Shown here: piece by piece, positions 1-7,342 of the stretch
Numbering within the stretch: position 1 is the stretch's first letter
Layout of the letters: the number at the start of each line of letters is the position of its first letter
NCBI GenBank assembly: GCA_035295665.1
Contig: DATGIQ010000248.1
Span: 1-11,428 of the forward strand
Source of the DNA: DATGIQ01 sp035295665
GTDB taxonomy: Bacteria > Planctomycetota > Planctomycetia > Gemmatales > Gemmataceae
Reading direction: 5' to 3'
Length of the DNA: 11,428 nucleotides
Notes under the pieces: model-generated
Told to the model about the DNA's origin: nothing
Seen by the model: only the letters and a program-made list of their open reading frames with translations
The model's database searches: none
Translations under genes and position numbers: made by a program

Positions 1-1245
1 TAGTGTGCCAAAGCCAATTGCTCCGGCAGGCGGACATGGAGGAGCATCGGCCGCCGCCGACTCGGCCCCCTCGGAACTCCGCTTTCGCAAGAAGCCGGGT
101 AGGAACTCGGGCGCAAGGATGGAGCCGGCGGATTGCAACAGGGCTTGTTTGAGGACGCTCTGCAATTCGCGGATATTGCCCGGCCACGAATATCGCTGCA
201 ACAGCTGCATGGTCTCCGGATGCACACTTTGGACCTCTCGACCGAGTTCCCGGTTGAAGCGGCGAAGATAATGCTGAACCAGCAATCCCAGGTCGTCGCC
301 TCGCTGGCGGAGGGGCGGCAACCGGATAGTGAAGACACTCAGGCGGTAATACAGGTCTTGCCGAAATCGGCCCTGGTCCCCGAGCCTTTCGAGATCCTGG
401 TTCGTCGCTGCCAAGATCCGAACGGATGTCTGAATGGTCTCGTTGCCCCCCAGCCGCTCGAAACGCTGCTCTTGCAAGAGACGGAGCATCTTGCTCTGCG
501 TGATCGGCGACATGTCGGCCACTTCATCGAGGAAGAGGGTTCCTCCGGAGCACTGCTCAAACTTACCGATGCGGCGGTGATCGGCTCCGGTGAACGCGCC
601 CTTTTCATGCCCGAACAGCTCGCTCTCCAACAACGCTTCCGGGATGGCGGCGCAGTTGATGGTCAGGAAAGGTCCCCCCGCCCTCCGGCTATGCTGGTAG
701 ATGGCTCGGGCGACCAGTTCCTTGCCGGTACCGCTCTCCCCCGTGATCAGTACGGTCACATCTTGGCCGGCGACCCGGCCAATATCCTTGTACACCTTCT
801 GGATTTCCGAGCAGCGGCCGATGATGGCGTCGGCCCGGTCATCCACCTCCTCGGCGTCGGCCACGACCGCCGGTACTTGCATGAGACGGCTGATGGCCAA
901 CGCGCGCTCGACCACTTGCCGCAGTTGAGCCAGCTCGAGCGGCTTGAGCAGGTATTCGTACGCACCCCGTTTCATCGCTTCGATGGCGGTATCGGTCGTG
1001 CTCTTGCCGGTGATAAAGATCACCGGGCTCCGGGCATCCCGCTCGCGCAGCCGGCCAAGGGCATCCAGGCCACTCATGTCCGGCAACTGCACATCCAGGA
1101 TGATGACGTCCGGACGGTGTTGCTCGGCCAGCTCGAGCCCTTCCCGGGCCGTTTCAGCAGTCAAAACCTCCAACGGACTACGGAAGGCGCGCCGAAACGC
1201 AGTCAGGATGGACGGCTCATCATCAACGACCAAGAGCGTCGGCAT
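1..1245 (-). CDS. Sigma-54-dependent response regulator, NtrC family (3' end beyond window)
   Basis: This is a two-component regulator that, once phosphorylated, would drive sigma-54 RNA polymerase to open promoters by ATP hydrolysis. The window holds 415 codons with no stop, so the C-terminus is cut by the left edge. The receiver domain (about residues 1-120) has the acidic pair D8/D9, phospho-acceptor D51, T79 and K101. The AAA+ domain (about 140-380) has Walker A GESGTGK (169-175), the sigma-54 contact loop GAFTGA (216-221), Walker B TLFLDE (236-241) and WPGNIREL (354-361), so all key residues are present. A linker begins near 385. The expected Fis-type helix-turn-helix is not yet reached; family lengths of about 450-480 suggest 40-70 residues are missing. 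The ATG at 1245 overlaps the TGA of the GNAT gene upstream (TGATG), which suggests translational coupling. No cognate histidine kinase is visible. The family call is firm; targets are unknown. Confidence 0.96.
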   Translation of the reverse strand, partial: MPTLLVVDDEPSILTAFRRAFRSPLEVLTAETAREGLELAEQHRPDVIILDVQLPDMSGLDALGRLRERDARSPVIFITGKSTTDTAIEAMKRGAYEYLLKPLELAQLRQVVERALAISRLMQVPAVVADAEEVDDRADAIIGRCSEIQKVYKDIGRVAGQDVTVLITGESGTGKELVARAIYQHSRRAGGPFLTINCAAIPEALLESELFGHEKGAFTGADHRRIGKFEQCSGGTLFLDEVADMSPITQSKMLRLLQEQRFERLGGNETIQTSVRILAATNQDLERLGDQGRFRQDLYYRLSVFTIRLPPLRQRGDDLGLLVQHYLRRFNRELGREVQSVHPETMQLLQRYSWPGNIRELQSVLKQALLQSAGSILAPEFLPGFLRKRSSEGAESAAADAPPCPPAGAIGFGTL

Positions 1246-2201
1246 CACACGGGTCCCGAGGTTTCAAGGTCGCGCTCATACACGGGAAAGCTTCCTTGCC
1301 GCCGGAAATGATGCTGATAGAAGCGGAACAGATGGGGCATATCAGAAGGAACCTGAGCGGCAAACGTTGGCACATCGGTGTAGTGGAGTCGAAAGGCAGC
1401 ATGGCCCATGAGATCGAGTGCCACCCGGTTCAGCTCATTTCCTTCCTGGGCCAAGAAGCTAAACAGGCCGTTGATCCGCTTGGTCTGCATCCCCTCCGTA
1501 CCGAACGCCCCCAGCCGAAAGCAGGGCATGTTCGCATCGACCTGCCGGGGATCCGCATAGTCTGCGGCCGAGATCAACACGCCTGCGGCCAGGATCGCCG
1601 AATCGGCCTTGTTGCGCGCGACAAAAACTGCTTCGGGCGGGAAATAAGGATTCTGAAATAGATGGCGTTGCAATTCGGCCGGTGTGTGGACGCGCAACAG
1701 CTGCGGTGCCAGTTGCAGGATGGCGGGAACATCTTCGGGCCGCGCCGGGGCAATGGGGTAACTCCGCCGCGCTGCCGGCGTCGGCATGTCCGTTGGCTCC
1801 AGCCAAAAGTTGACCATCTCCCGCGCTTGCCTGAACCCGTGCCCCAAGAAGAAATCTCGCTGTGCCGTCCAGTCTGCTCGGTAGGCCGCGAAGGTCTTCT
1901 TCATGCCCCGTTGGCGCATGGCTTGGAGTACGTGTTCCCAAAGAGGCTCGGTCGCACGTTCGCAGCCTGGGCGGCACCACGGATAATTGACCCGGCCGTT
2001 CGGATGGAACGTCGCATAAGCAACCGGTTGATTGTCTTCGATCGCAAAGAAGCGCGTGTTGGGATCGAACTCCGGAGCCCGGCACCGCCGCCGAACCTCA
2101 TCCACCGAGGCCGGCTTAAACTTCGGCAGCGCGGCGGTTGCGTCGTTGTAGATTGCAGCTTGGGCCTCTTCATCACCAGATTGAAAGTTGCGGATCATCA
2201 T
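1245..2201 (-). CDS. Two-domain GNAT-like N-acetyltransferase
   Basis: The predicted protein has 318 residues and looks like two tandem GNAT folds. The first (about 1-135) opens with IRNFQSGDE, typical of GNAT N-termini, and ends with FFLGHGFRQAREMVNFWLEP, matching the usual 'fY...GF' end of the fold. The second spans about 146-318 (PARPEDVPAILQL near its start). The canonical acetyl-CoA loop (Q/RxxGxG/A) is not clear: the equivalent site in domain 1 reads PWCRPGCE (about 74-81), so one or both domains may bind acyl-CoA weakly or not at all. The substrate cannot be read from sequence. I chose the ATG at 2201 (a second ATG follows at 2198) over an in-frame GTG at 2234, because the protein homology begins there; ribosome-binding sites are weak for all candidates. 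The stop overlaps the start of the sigma-54 regulator by one base, so the two are probably co-translated and functionally linked. Confidence 0.8.
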   Translation of the reverse strand: MMIRNFQSGDEEAQAAIYNDATAALPKFKPASVDEVRRRCRAPEFDPNTRFFAIEDNQPVAYATFHPNGRVNYPWCRPGCERATEPLWEHVLQAMRQRGMKKTFAAYRADWTAQRDFFLGHGFRQAREMVNFWLEPTDMPTPAARRSYPIAPARPEDVPAILQLAPQLLRVHTPAELQRHLFQNPYFPPEAVFVARNKADSAILAAGVLISAADYADPRQVDANMPCFRLGAFGTEGMQTKRINGLFSFLAQEGNELNRVALDLMGHAAFRLHYTDVPTFAAQVPSDMPHLFRFYQHHFRRQGSFPVYERDLETSGPV

Positions 2202-2262
2202 GGCATTCAGTTCCCGCCGGATATCGGTCGTCACAGGCCAGCGGACGCGGGTTGAATGCCAT
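2200..2262. repeat. 10-bp perfect inverted repeat flanking the GNAT leader
   Basis: ATGGCATTCA (2200-2209) and TGAATGCCAT (2253-2262) are perfect inverted copies, 43 bases apart. On the minus strand one arm runs from the last bases of the -10 element across the expected transcription start, and the other arm covers the likely ATG start codon at 2201. It could be an operator pair or, if transcription begins slightly upstream, a leader stem that hides the start. One such match at this spacing is also expected by chance in a window this long. Confidence 0.3.
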
Positions 2263-2269
2263 TATACCA
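2261..2269 (-). promoter_or_regulatory. Extended -10 promoter for the GNAT/sigma-54 regulator pair
   Basis: On the minus strand this reads TGGTATAAT, a perfect TATAAT -10 hexamer preceded by the TGn extension. There is no good -35 at 16-18 bases, as is common for extended -10 promoters. Transcription would start near 2254, giving a leader of about 50 bases to the ATG at 2201. It lies in the 118-base gap after the SH3-domain gene, so the GNAT and regulator genes could be transcribed independently of that gene. Inferred from sequence only. Confidence 0.5.
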
Positions 2270-2319
2270 CGGGATCGGATTCTTGGCCCAGGAGCGAGGC
2301 GCGGTGCAAAACCGGTTCG

Positions 2320-3516
2320 TCAACGGACAAGTCGCACCTGAAGGACAGTCATGAAATTCGTGCGTAATTCGCCGCTGTAAACGATCGGTCCGTAGAGGTA
2401 GATGTTCCGCTCGACATAGGGCTCGAGCTTCACATCTGGACCCGCAGCGACATACATGTGTCGCTGGTTCGGTCCGAATGGATCGAGACGATACAGGGGT
2501 CTGCCGTCGGGGAGCGGTGGCAGGGCCGTTCGGCGCAGACGGCCGAGGTCGGACCATGCTCCAGCTGGTGGCGGCGGACTCGGGGTGCTCGGCACGGGGG
2601 ACGACAGTCTGGCCGTGTAGCCAGGATCTTGGACATAGCAATATTCCGACGGAGCACGCTGGATCGGTCTGAAGGGTGTCGGTGCCGGGGGCACGGAACT
2701 GGCAGGAACCTGGGTCGAACCGCTTGCAATGCTGCTCCCATTCGAGCTAGCAACCCTTGGATCCGTGCGATTTCGCTCACGCAGGGCTACAATCCGGTTC
2801 AGGCACCGTGCCCGCAGGGCAAAGTCCGTCTGGCTGACCTGGTCCGCCAATTGTTGATACAGTGCTTCCGCCCGAGCAACGTTCCCGGCTCGTTCGGCTT
2901 CCTCGGCTTGGAGCCACAGTGGGTTTATGTCCGTTGCTGCCGACAGGGCGGCGGGAACGGTCGGACTGGCAGCGGGCGGCATGACCGGAAAACCCGTTGG
3001 TGCCGGTGCCGCCGCAGCCACCGGTTGGGCCGCCGCGCTTGGCCGAATCGCCTCGGCGGGGATGTAGCGAACCTCTGCGGGTACGGGCTGAATGGGAAGT
3101 CGCATCCCGTCCCGCGCCCGCTCAGCCTTACCGAGGACGGTCACTTGTGTTCCCTTCGTTGCCTTTCTGCGGCAGACCGTGGGCTCTGCATTGACGAGCC
3201 GGCTACCGACCCAGATCGGGGCCTCGGGCGCGATGACCACAGCCGCATTGGGTCCGAGTTGTTCCACCAACCGCGTGTCAATCCAACCAAAGGAGTCCGG
3301 CGGCGGTTCGACGGCGAGCCAGCCTGTCTCTTCTTCGTGGAGAACACGCACGGTGTCGCCTTTGTGCAGTTTGCTTGTGGCGTAAAACTCGGGACTCGGA
3401 CCGCTGCGGACCAGAACCTCGGGGATCGTGATCTTGGCCGGCACCGGGTCCGCTCGCACCGTCCACACCGAGACCAAGACGATGGCGAAGCCGCCAAGCA
3501 TCCGCGCCGTATGCAT
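2320..3516 (-). CDS. Secreted SH3b-domain protein with planctomycete-type C-terminal module
   Basis: The predicted protein has 398 residues. An N-terminal signal peptide (hydrophobic core LGGFAIVLVSVWTV, likely cut after VRA near residue 22) sends it out of the cytoplasm. Residues 25-85 resemble a bacterial SH3 domain (VRSGPSPEFYATSKLHKGD, then GWLAVEPP and FGWID). A second, more diverged SH3-like segment covers about 95-157. An Ala/Pro-rich linker (158-195) leads to a TPR-like helical pair (196-246; AEEAERAGNVARAEALYQQL). A Ser/Pro-rich linker (247-315) precedes a C-terminal beta module (about 335-398; MYVAAGPDVKLEPYVERNIY, LYGPIVYSGELRTNFMTV), a type I recognise at the end of many planctomycete exported proteins. 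SH3b domains often bind cell-wall or surface ligands, but no enzyme domain is present, so the role is unknown. The start is well supported: AAGGAG at 3529-3524 lies seven bases before the ATG. It precedes the GNAT/regulator pair by 118 bases and may be partly co-transcribed. Confidence 0.85.
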   Translation of the reverse strand: MHTARMLGGFAIVLVSVWTVRADPVPAKITIPEVLVRSGPSPEFYATSKLHKGDTVRVLHEEETGWLAVEPPPDSFGWIDTRLVEQLGPNAAVVIAPEAPIWVGSRLVNAEPTVCRRKATKGTQVTVLGKAERARDGMRLPIQPVPAEVRYIPAEAIRPSAAAQPVAAAAPAPTGFPVMPPAASPTVPAALSAATDINPLWLQAEEAERAGNVARAEALYQQLADQVSQTDFALRARCLNRIVALRERNRTDPRVASSNGSSIASGSTQVPASSVPPAPTPFRPIQRAPSEYCYVQDPGYTARLSSPVPSTPSPPPPAGAWSDLGRLRRTALPPLPDGRPLYRLDPFGPNQRHMYVAAGPDVKLEPYVERNIYLYGPIVYSGELRTNFMTVLQVRLVR

Positions 3517-3647
3517 CGTGATTCTCCTTCGGCCGCTTTGCCTTATCCCCTCCTGAAATCGGCTTGCGGATCATCGCCAGGTGAAACCGAATTGCCGGCC
3601 CAGCCGGTGCACGCACTCAGGGGCAGGGTACTCGTTGGGCCGCGGCA

Positions 3648-3675
3648 GTTATAACGAAGCGCCCGGTTCACGCAA
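3648..3675 (-). promoter_or_regulatory. Possible sigma-70-type promoter for the SH3-domain gene
   Basis: On the minus strand TTGCGT (3675-3670) is followed after 16 bases by TATAAC (3653-3648). The -10 matches consensus at five of six positions; the -35 only at three. Transcription would start near 3641, about 125 bases before the ATG. The 293-base divergent gap between this gene and deoC (3517-3809) holds no other feature I can support; no convincing deoC promoter was seen. Confidence 0.3.
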
Positions 3676-3798
3676 GTGCAGCCGGCAGCTGTTCTGGAGA
3701 ACTTGCGGTGCCCGGATAAAAATGGGGATGTAGCCAAGCTGTGCTGGCGTGGACCGGGGCAATCGAGTAGTTTGGAGCTGGTTCCGGTCGATCAATGA

Positions 3799-3804
3799 GG
3801 GAGG
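3799..3804 (+). promoter_or_regulatory. Ribosome binding site that sets the deoC start
   Basis: GGGAGG lies five bases before the ATG at 3810. An in-frame upstream ATG at 3795 would place this Shine-Dalgarno inside the coding region and add five residues (MREES) that look like translated leader, so 3810 is preferred. Confidence 0.75.
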
Positions 3805-3809
3805 AATCG

Positions 3810-4502
3810 ATGCTCGACTTTACGTATTCCGAGGTCGCCAACATGGTGGATCATTCGTTGTTGCAGCCGGTGCTGACGGATGCGGAATTGGAGGAGGGCT
3901 GCCGGATTGCGCGATCCTACACGGTCGCCTCGGTGTGCGTCAAGCCATACGCCGTCTCGCTTGCCGCCAAGCTGCTCGCTGGCTCAAATGTGGCGGTGGG
4001 GACCACGATCGGCTTTCCCCACGGTGGCCACGCCACAACCATTAAGGCAGCAGAAGCCGAGCAGGCAATGGCTGACGGGGCGCGGGAGCTCGATATGGTC
4101 GTCAATATCGGTAAAGTCCTGAGCAAGCAGTGGCGCTTCGTTGCCGAGGACATTCGCGCCGTGGTGGAACCAGCCCATCGCAGGCAGGCACTGGTGAAGG
4201 TCATTTTCGAAAACTGTTTCCTGACGGACGAGCACAAAGAACAGCTCTGCCGAATCTGCGCCGAGGTTGGAGCGGATTACGTGAAAACCTCGACCGGCTA
4301 TGGATCTTCGGGAGCGCTGGATGAGGATTTGCGCCTGATGCGGCGCTGCTCACCTCCCCATGTGAAAGTCAAGGCAGCCGGCGGCGTGAGAACGTTTGAT
4401 CGCTTGCTGGCAGTCAAGGCGCTGGGAGTCAGCCGCGTGGGCGCTACGGCCACGAAAGCGATTCTGGATGAGTGCAAAAGTCGGTTGGAGCGAGGAGCTT
4501 AG
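3810..4502 (+). CDS. deoC: Deoxyribose-phosphate aldolase
   Basis: This class I aldolase splits 2-deoxy-D-ribose 5-phosphate into glyceraldehyde 3-phosphate and acetaldehyde, feeding deoxynucleosides into central metabolism in the cytoplasm. The protein has 230 residues, normal for the short bacterial DeoC form. Family landmarks are intact: VDHSLLQP (13-20), TTIGFPHGG (65-73), ELDMVVNIG with catalytic D95 (93-101), VKVIFEN (129-135), the Schiff-base lysine K159 in KTSTGYG (159-165) and the second lysine K188 in VKAAGGVR (187-194). The start at 3810 has a strong ribosome binding site. No other nucleoside-catabolism gene (deoA, deoB, deoD, a transporter) is nearby, so it appears to stand alone. 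It converges on the kinase gene with only 22 bases between stop codons and no obvious terminator hairpin, so read-through antisense RNA is possible. Confidence 0.97.
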   Translation: MLDFTYSEVANMVDHSLLQPVLTDAELEEGCRIARSYTVASVCVKPYAVSLAAKLLAGSNVAVGTTIGFPHGGHATTIKAAEAEQAMADGARELDMVVNIGKVLSKQWRFVAEDIRAVVEPAHRRQALVKVIFENCFLTDEHKEQLCRICAEVGADYVKTSTGYGSSGALDEDLRLMRRCSPPHVKVKAAGGVRTFDRLLAVKALGVSRVGATATKAILDECKSRLERGA

Positions 4503-4524
4503 CCCGAATATCCAAAGGAGACAG

Positions 4525-7329
4525 TTACCGCCCACTCCCGCCCTCCAGCTCGCGAAGAACCTTCTGGAATTCGGGATGGGCCCGCAGCGGATCGAGGTCG
4601 TTGTCTTTCTTCAAGTTGGCCACGTCTCGGTAGCCCTTGGCGATCGCCTGCCGTAGCATGGCCAAGGCTCGATCCGTGTAGGAGCGGACCAATTCCGCAC
4701 GCTTCGGCTCGGCAAGCTTGCCATCGTTTTCCGCGATCTTGGCACATTGGGCCAGCGTGCATGCCGCATCATAGGCATACACCGAGTTGTCCGGCACGGC
4801 CACCGCCAATCGCTCCAGCAGCTCGGAAGCGAGGCGGCAAGCCTCTTTTCCCTGGTCGGGAGGCGATTCGGGGGGGCTCATGGACAGGAGCAGTTTGCCC
4901 AGGTTGTAGTAGCTCTGGGCAAGGTCCTGGAGGCAGCCGGGCACGGGGAACTCGCCCGCCACCTGCTTGCGGAGAAAGAGCGCACGGCGATACGCTTCCT
5001 CCGCCTCTTTCGGACGGCCTGTGCCTACGAGAACGGCGGCAAGGTTCGATTCGCTGCGGGCTAACTCCTGGCGATACGCGGCCACGACGGGAAACTTGGT
5101 CACCAACTGCTTATTCAGGTCGATGGCCCCGCGGTAGGCTGCCTCGGCTTTCTGGGCCAGGCCCATGCGTGTCCACAGCATGCCCAGGTTGGTTTTGCTC
5201 CGTGCCAGTTCCTGACGATACGTGGGATTGCCGGGCAGCTCGGTCAGCATTTGTTCATACAGCTTGATGGCGGCCTCTAGGAGCCGCTCCGCTTGCTGGT
5301 ACTGGCCCAGGTACCGGAGCAGGTTGGCCAAATTATTGTAGCTCCCTGCCAATTCCAACTGGTAAGCGCGCTCTTCCGGGAACTCCGCCACGAGTTGTTC
5401 GCGGAGAGCGAGGGCATCGCGAAATGCCTGTTCCGCTTCGTCAATCCGGCGCATGTCGGCCAGTAGGTCGCCCACGCTGTTCTGGGTGGCGGCCAATTTT
5501 TGCCGGTAGTCGGGAACATGGGGAAAGTCGTTTACCAATTGTTGGTAGAGTTCCCGGCTGCGGCGGTAGGCGGCCTCCGTTTCCGCCTTTTGACCAAGCT
5601 GCCGACGGATCGTCCCTACCCGCCAATAACTGCGTGCGATGCCCGCCCGGCTGGTTTCGTCCTCTCCCGAGTCCCGGGCCAATTCCTCATAGGAGGCCAA
5701 TGCCTTTTCCAGAAACCGGTTATGCTCGGAGGACAGTTTCGGTCCCCGGAAGAGCATGGGCTCTATCACCTCCGAGGACAGCATGTCCAACGCCTCGCGG
5801 GTCTGTTGGCGGCGGCGAGCTTCCGCGGCCAGGGCGTGCTGGGTTCGGTTCTTCTCCTGGTTAATCAACACGATACCCACCGCCAATAGAGCCACGGTCG
5901 TCACCAGCAATCCCGCCGTCCCGGCCGCCACACCGCGATGCCGGCGCACCCAGCGGCGCAGCTTCCAGGCCAAGGGTTCGCGGTACGCCGACACCGGCTC
6001 ATCCGCCAGCCAGTGCTCGATATCCTGAGCCAGTCCCAGGGCCGATGCGTACCGATCTTCGGGGCGCAGGGCCATCGCTTTCCGGCAAATGGCCTCCAGG
6101 GGCGGCGGCACATCCTTGCCCACCTTGCGTGGCGGAAGCCAATCCCCCCGCTTGACCTTGGCAAGGATTTCGCCCAGATGGACTCCCCCGACCGATTGCT
6201 GGCCGGTGAGCAGCTCATAGAGCGTCGCTCCCAGGCTGTAAATGTCCGAGGTGGGACCGAGCCGGTCCAGGCGGCCCTCTGCCTGTTCGGGACTCATATA
6301 AGCCGGCGTACCCATGACATGTCCCGCCTGGGTTGGCATCGAGTCGCCGCTGAGCGAGAGGTGGAACACCCCTTCCTCCGATTTGGAGGCTCCCTCGCCG
6401 TCTCCCATGACCTTGGCCAAGCCCCAATCGACGAGCAAGGTCTCGCCATACTTGCCCAGCATGATGTTGTGCGGCTTCACGTCCCGGTGCAACACCCCGC
6501 GTCCGTGGGCATAGGCAAGAACGTTGCAAGCATCGATGAACCGCCGCAAGAGCTGCCGAAAGGCAAGGGAACGTTCGCCAGGATCGCGCGGCTGCCCATC
6601 CAGCGTATGGAACTCCCGGATCGCCTCGTGGAGGCTATCCCCCTTGATGAAGCGCATGGCATAAAAGGGCCGCCCATCCGGATAATGACCCAGGCCATAG
6701 ACAGGCACGACGCCCGGATGCTCCAGTCGACCAGTCACTTCCGCTTCCAGAAGAAACCGCGATCGGCTTTCGGGATGGTCGGCGTACCGAGCCTGGATTT
6801 CTTTCAGGGCGACCTGGCGGTGCAGCTCTTGATCATCCGCCACAAAAACTGTACCCAGTCCCCCCTTCGCGTGCTCCCGGAGGATCCGAAAACGCATTCC
6901 GAATGCACTCGGCTGACCGACCACGTCCATGCGCGTGGCGTAGGGGTCCGCCTCCACCCCGTCGGCCGCCGGTAGGTGTGCCAGGCTGGCATGCAGGTGT
7001 GAGTCAGCGATTTCCTGAAGACAGCCGCGGACCGAAGTAACCGAGCTAAGCGACGCCAGGCTGCGCTCGGCGTCTCCACCGTGGATTTGGAGGTGACGCC
7101 GGACGACCATTTCCAGCATATCACGGTCCTCCGGCCGGAGGGCTCCCTGCTCGGCCAGGATCTGTCCCAGGGGTTTGGCCTTCTCGATTACCCAGGCGTG
7201 CATCCCGGCTATCAAGGCGTCGCGGCTGATGAAATCCATTTGCAACGCCAGGATGCCGAAAAGCAGGTTACGGTCGGCACTGGACAGTACCGGCGACGTA
7301 AGAGCCGATGCGTCGGGATGGTCGATCAT
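4525..7329 (-). CDS. Membrane-anchored Ser/Thr protein kinase with TPR tail
   Basis: The predicted protein has 934 residues. Residues 15-120 form a helical N-terminal module (DRNLLFGILALQMDFISRDA...) that I associate with planctomycete kinases. The kinase domain spans about 147-445: glycine loop AKGGLGTVFVA (154-164; the first glycine is Ala), ATP lysine K176 in VALKEI, HRDVKPHN (281-288, catalytic D283), DWG (301-303) in place of DFG, and SPEQ (346-349) in place of APE. It therefore looks active. One transmembrane helix (about 467-489) follows a basic stretch (RRWVRRHR), placing the kinase in the cytoplasm and the tail across the membrane. After a charged coiled segment come TPR-type helices with a strict 48-residue period (561-800), then a tail ending AHPEFQKVLRELEGGSGR. 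Substrates are unknown. The ATG at 7329 is chosen because GAGGA lies eight bases upstream; the frame stays open to 7539 but that extension is Arg/Pro-rich and lacks a good ribosome site. Confidence 0.95.
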   Translation of the reverse strand: MIDHPDASALTSPVLSSADRNLLFGILALQMDFISRDALIAGMHAWVIEKAKPLGQILAEQGALRPEDRDMLEMVVRRHLQIHGGDAERSLASLSSVTSVRGCLQEIADSHLHASLAHLPAADGVEADPYATRMDVVGQPSAFGMRFRILREHAKGGLGTVFVADDQELHRQVALKEIQARYADHPESRSRFLLEAEVTGRLEHPGVVPVYGLGHYPDGRPFYAMRFIKGDSLHEAIREFHTLDGQPRDPGERSLAFRQLLRRFIDACNVLAYAHGRGVLHRDVKPHNIMLGKYGETLLVDWGLAKVMGDGEGASKSEEGVFHLSLSGDSMPTQAGHVMGTPAYMSPEQAEGRLDRLGPTSDIYSLGATLYELLTGQQSVGGVHLGEILAKVKRGDWLPPRKVGKDVPPPLEAICRKAMALRPEDRYASALGLAQDIEHWLADEPVSAYREPLAWKLRRWVRRHRGVAAGTAGLLVTTVALLAVGIVLINQEKNRTQHALAAEARRRQQTREALDMLSSEVIEPMLFRGPKLSSEHNRFLEKALASYEELARDSGEDETSRAGIARSYWRVGTIRRQLGQKAETEAAYRRSRELYQQLVNDFPHVPDYRQKLAATQNSVGDLLADMRRIDEAEQAFRDALALREQLVAEFPEERAYQLELAGSYNNLANLLRYLGQYQQAERLLEAAIKLYEQMLTELPGNPTYRQELARSKTNLGMLWTRMGLAQKAEAAYRGAIDLNKQLVTKFPVVAAYRQELARSESNLAAVLVGTGRPKEAEEAYRRALFLRKQVAGEFPVPGCLQDLAQSYYNLGKLLLSMSPPESPPDQGKEACRLASELLERLAVAVPDNSVYAYDAACTLAQCAKIAENDGKLAEPKRAELVRSYTDRALAMLRQAIAKGYRDVANLKKDNDLDPLRAHPEFQKVLRELEGGSGR
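4930..5649 (-). repeat. Five protein-level repeats of exactly 48 residues in the kinase tail
   Basis: Residues 561-608, 609-656, 657-704, 705-752 and 753-800 align without gaps. Each reads roughly 'RQELARS..NLa.LL...G...EAE.AYR.AL.L..QLv.eFP....Y'. This is a 34-residue TPR helix pair plus a fixed 14-residue extension. A sixth, imperfect unit (QDLAQSYYNLGKLLL...) follows from 801. The DNA copies have diverged, so this is an old array rather than a recent expansion. Such tails usually bind proteins. Confidence 0.8.
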
Positions 7330-7337
7330 GGGAAATT

Positions 7338-7342
7338 TCCTC
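7338..7342 (-). promoter_or_regulatory. Ribosome binding site of the kinase gene
   Basis: GAGGA on the minus strand lies eight bases before the ATG at 7329 and decides between this start and several in-frame upstream codons (for example ATG at 7509). The last bases of the site sit in a 10-base palindrome, GGAAATTTCC (7331-7340), one base from the start codon; this may be coincidence. Confidence 0.6.

Noticed and set aside
1..20. TGGCAC on the minus strand as a sigma-54 promoter
   Set aside because: Only the -24 half is visible, and it lies inside the coding region of the regulator with the expected -12 half beyond the window.
133..1311. 392-codon plus-strand open frame
   Set aside because: It lies antisense to the sigma-54 regulator, whose motifs are all intact on the minus strand. 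The plus-strand translation shows no domain.
2202..2234. GTG at 2234 as the start of the GNAT gene
   Set aside because: It adds eleven residues outside the GNAT pattern, has no ribosome site, and would leave a leader of only about 20 bases from the predicted promoter.
2458..3654. 398-codon plus-strand open frame
   Set aside because: Antisense to the SH3-domain gene, which has a signal peptide, a good ribosome site and recognisable domains. The plus-strand product is Arg/Gly-rich noise.
5938..6975. 345-codon plus-strand open frame
   Set aside because: Antisense to the kinase catalytic domain and without any recognisable family feature.
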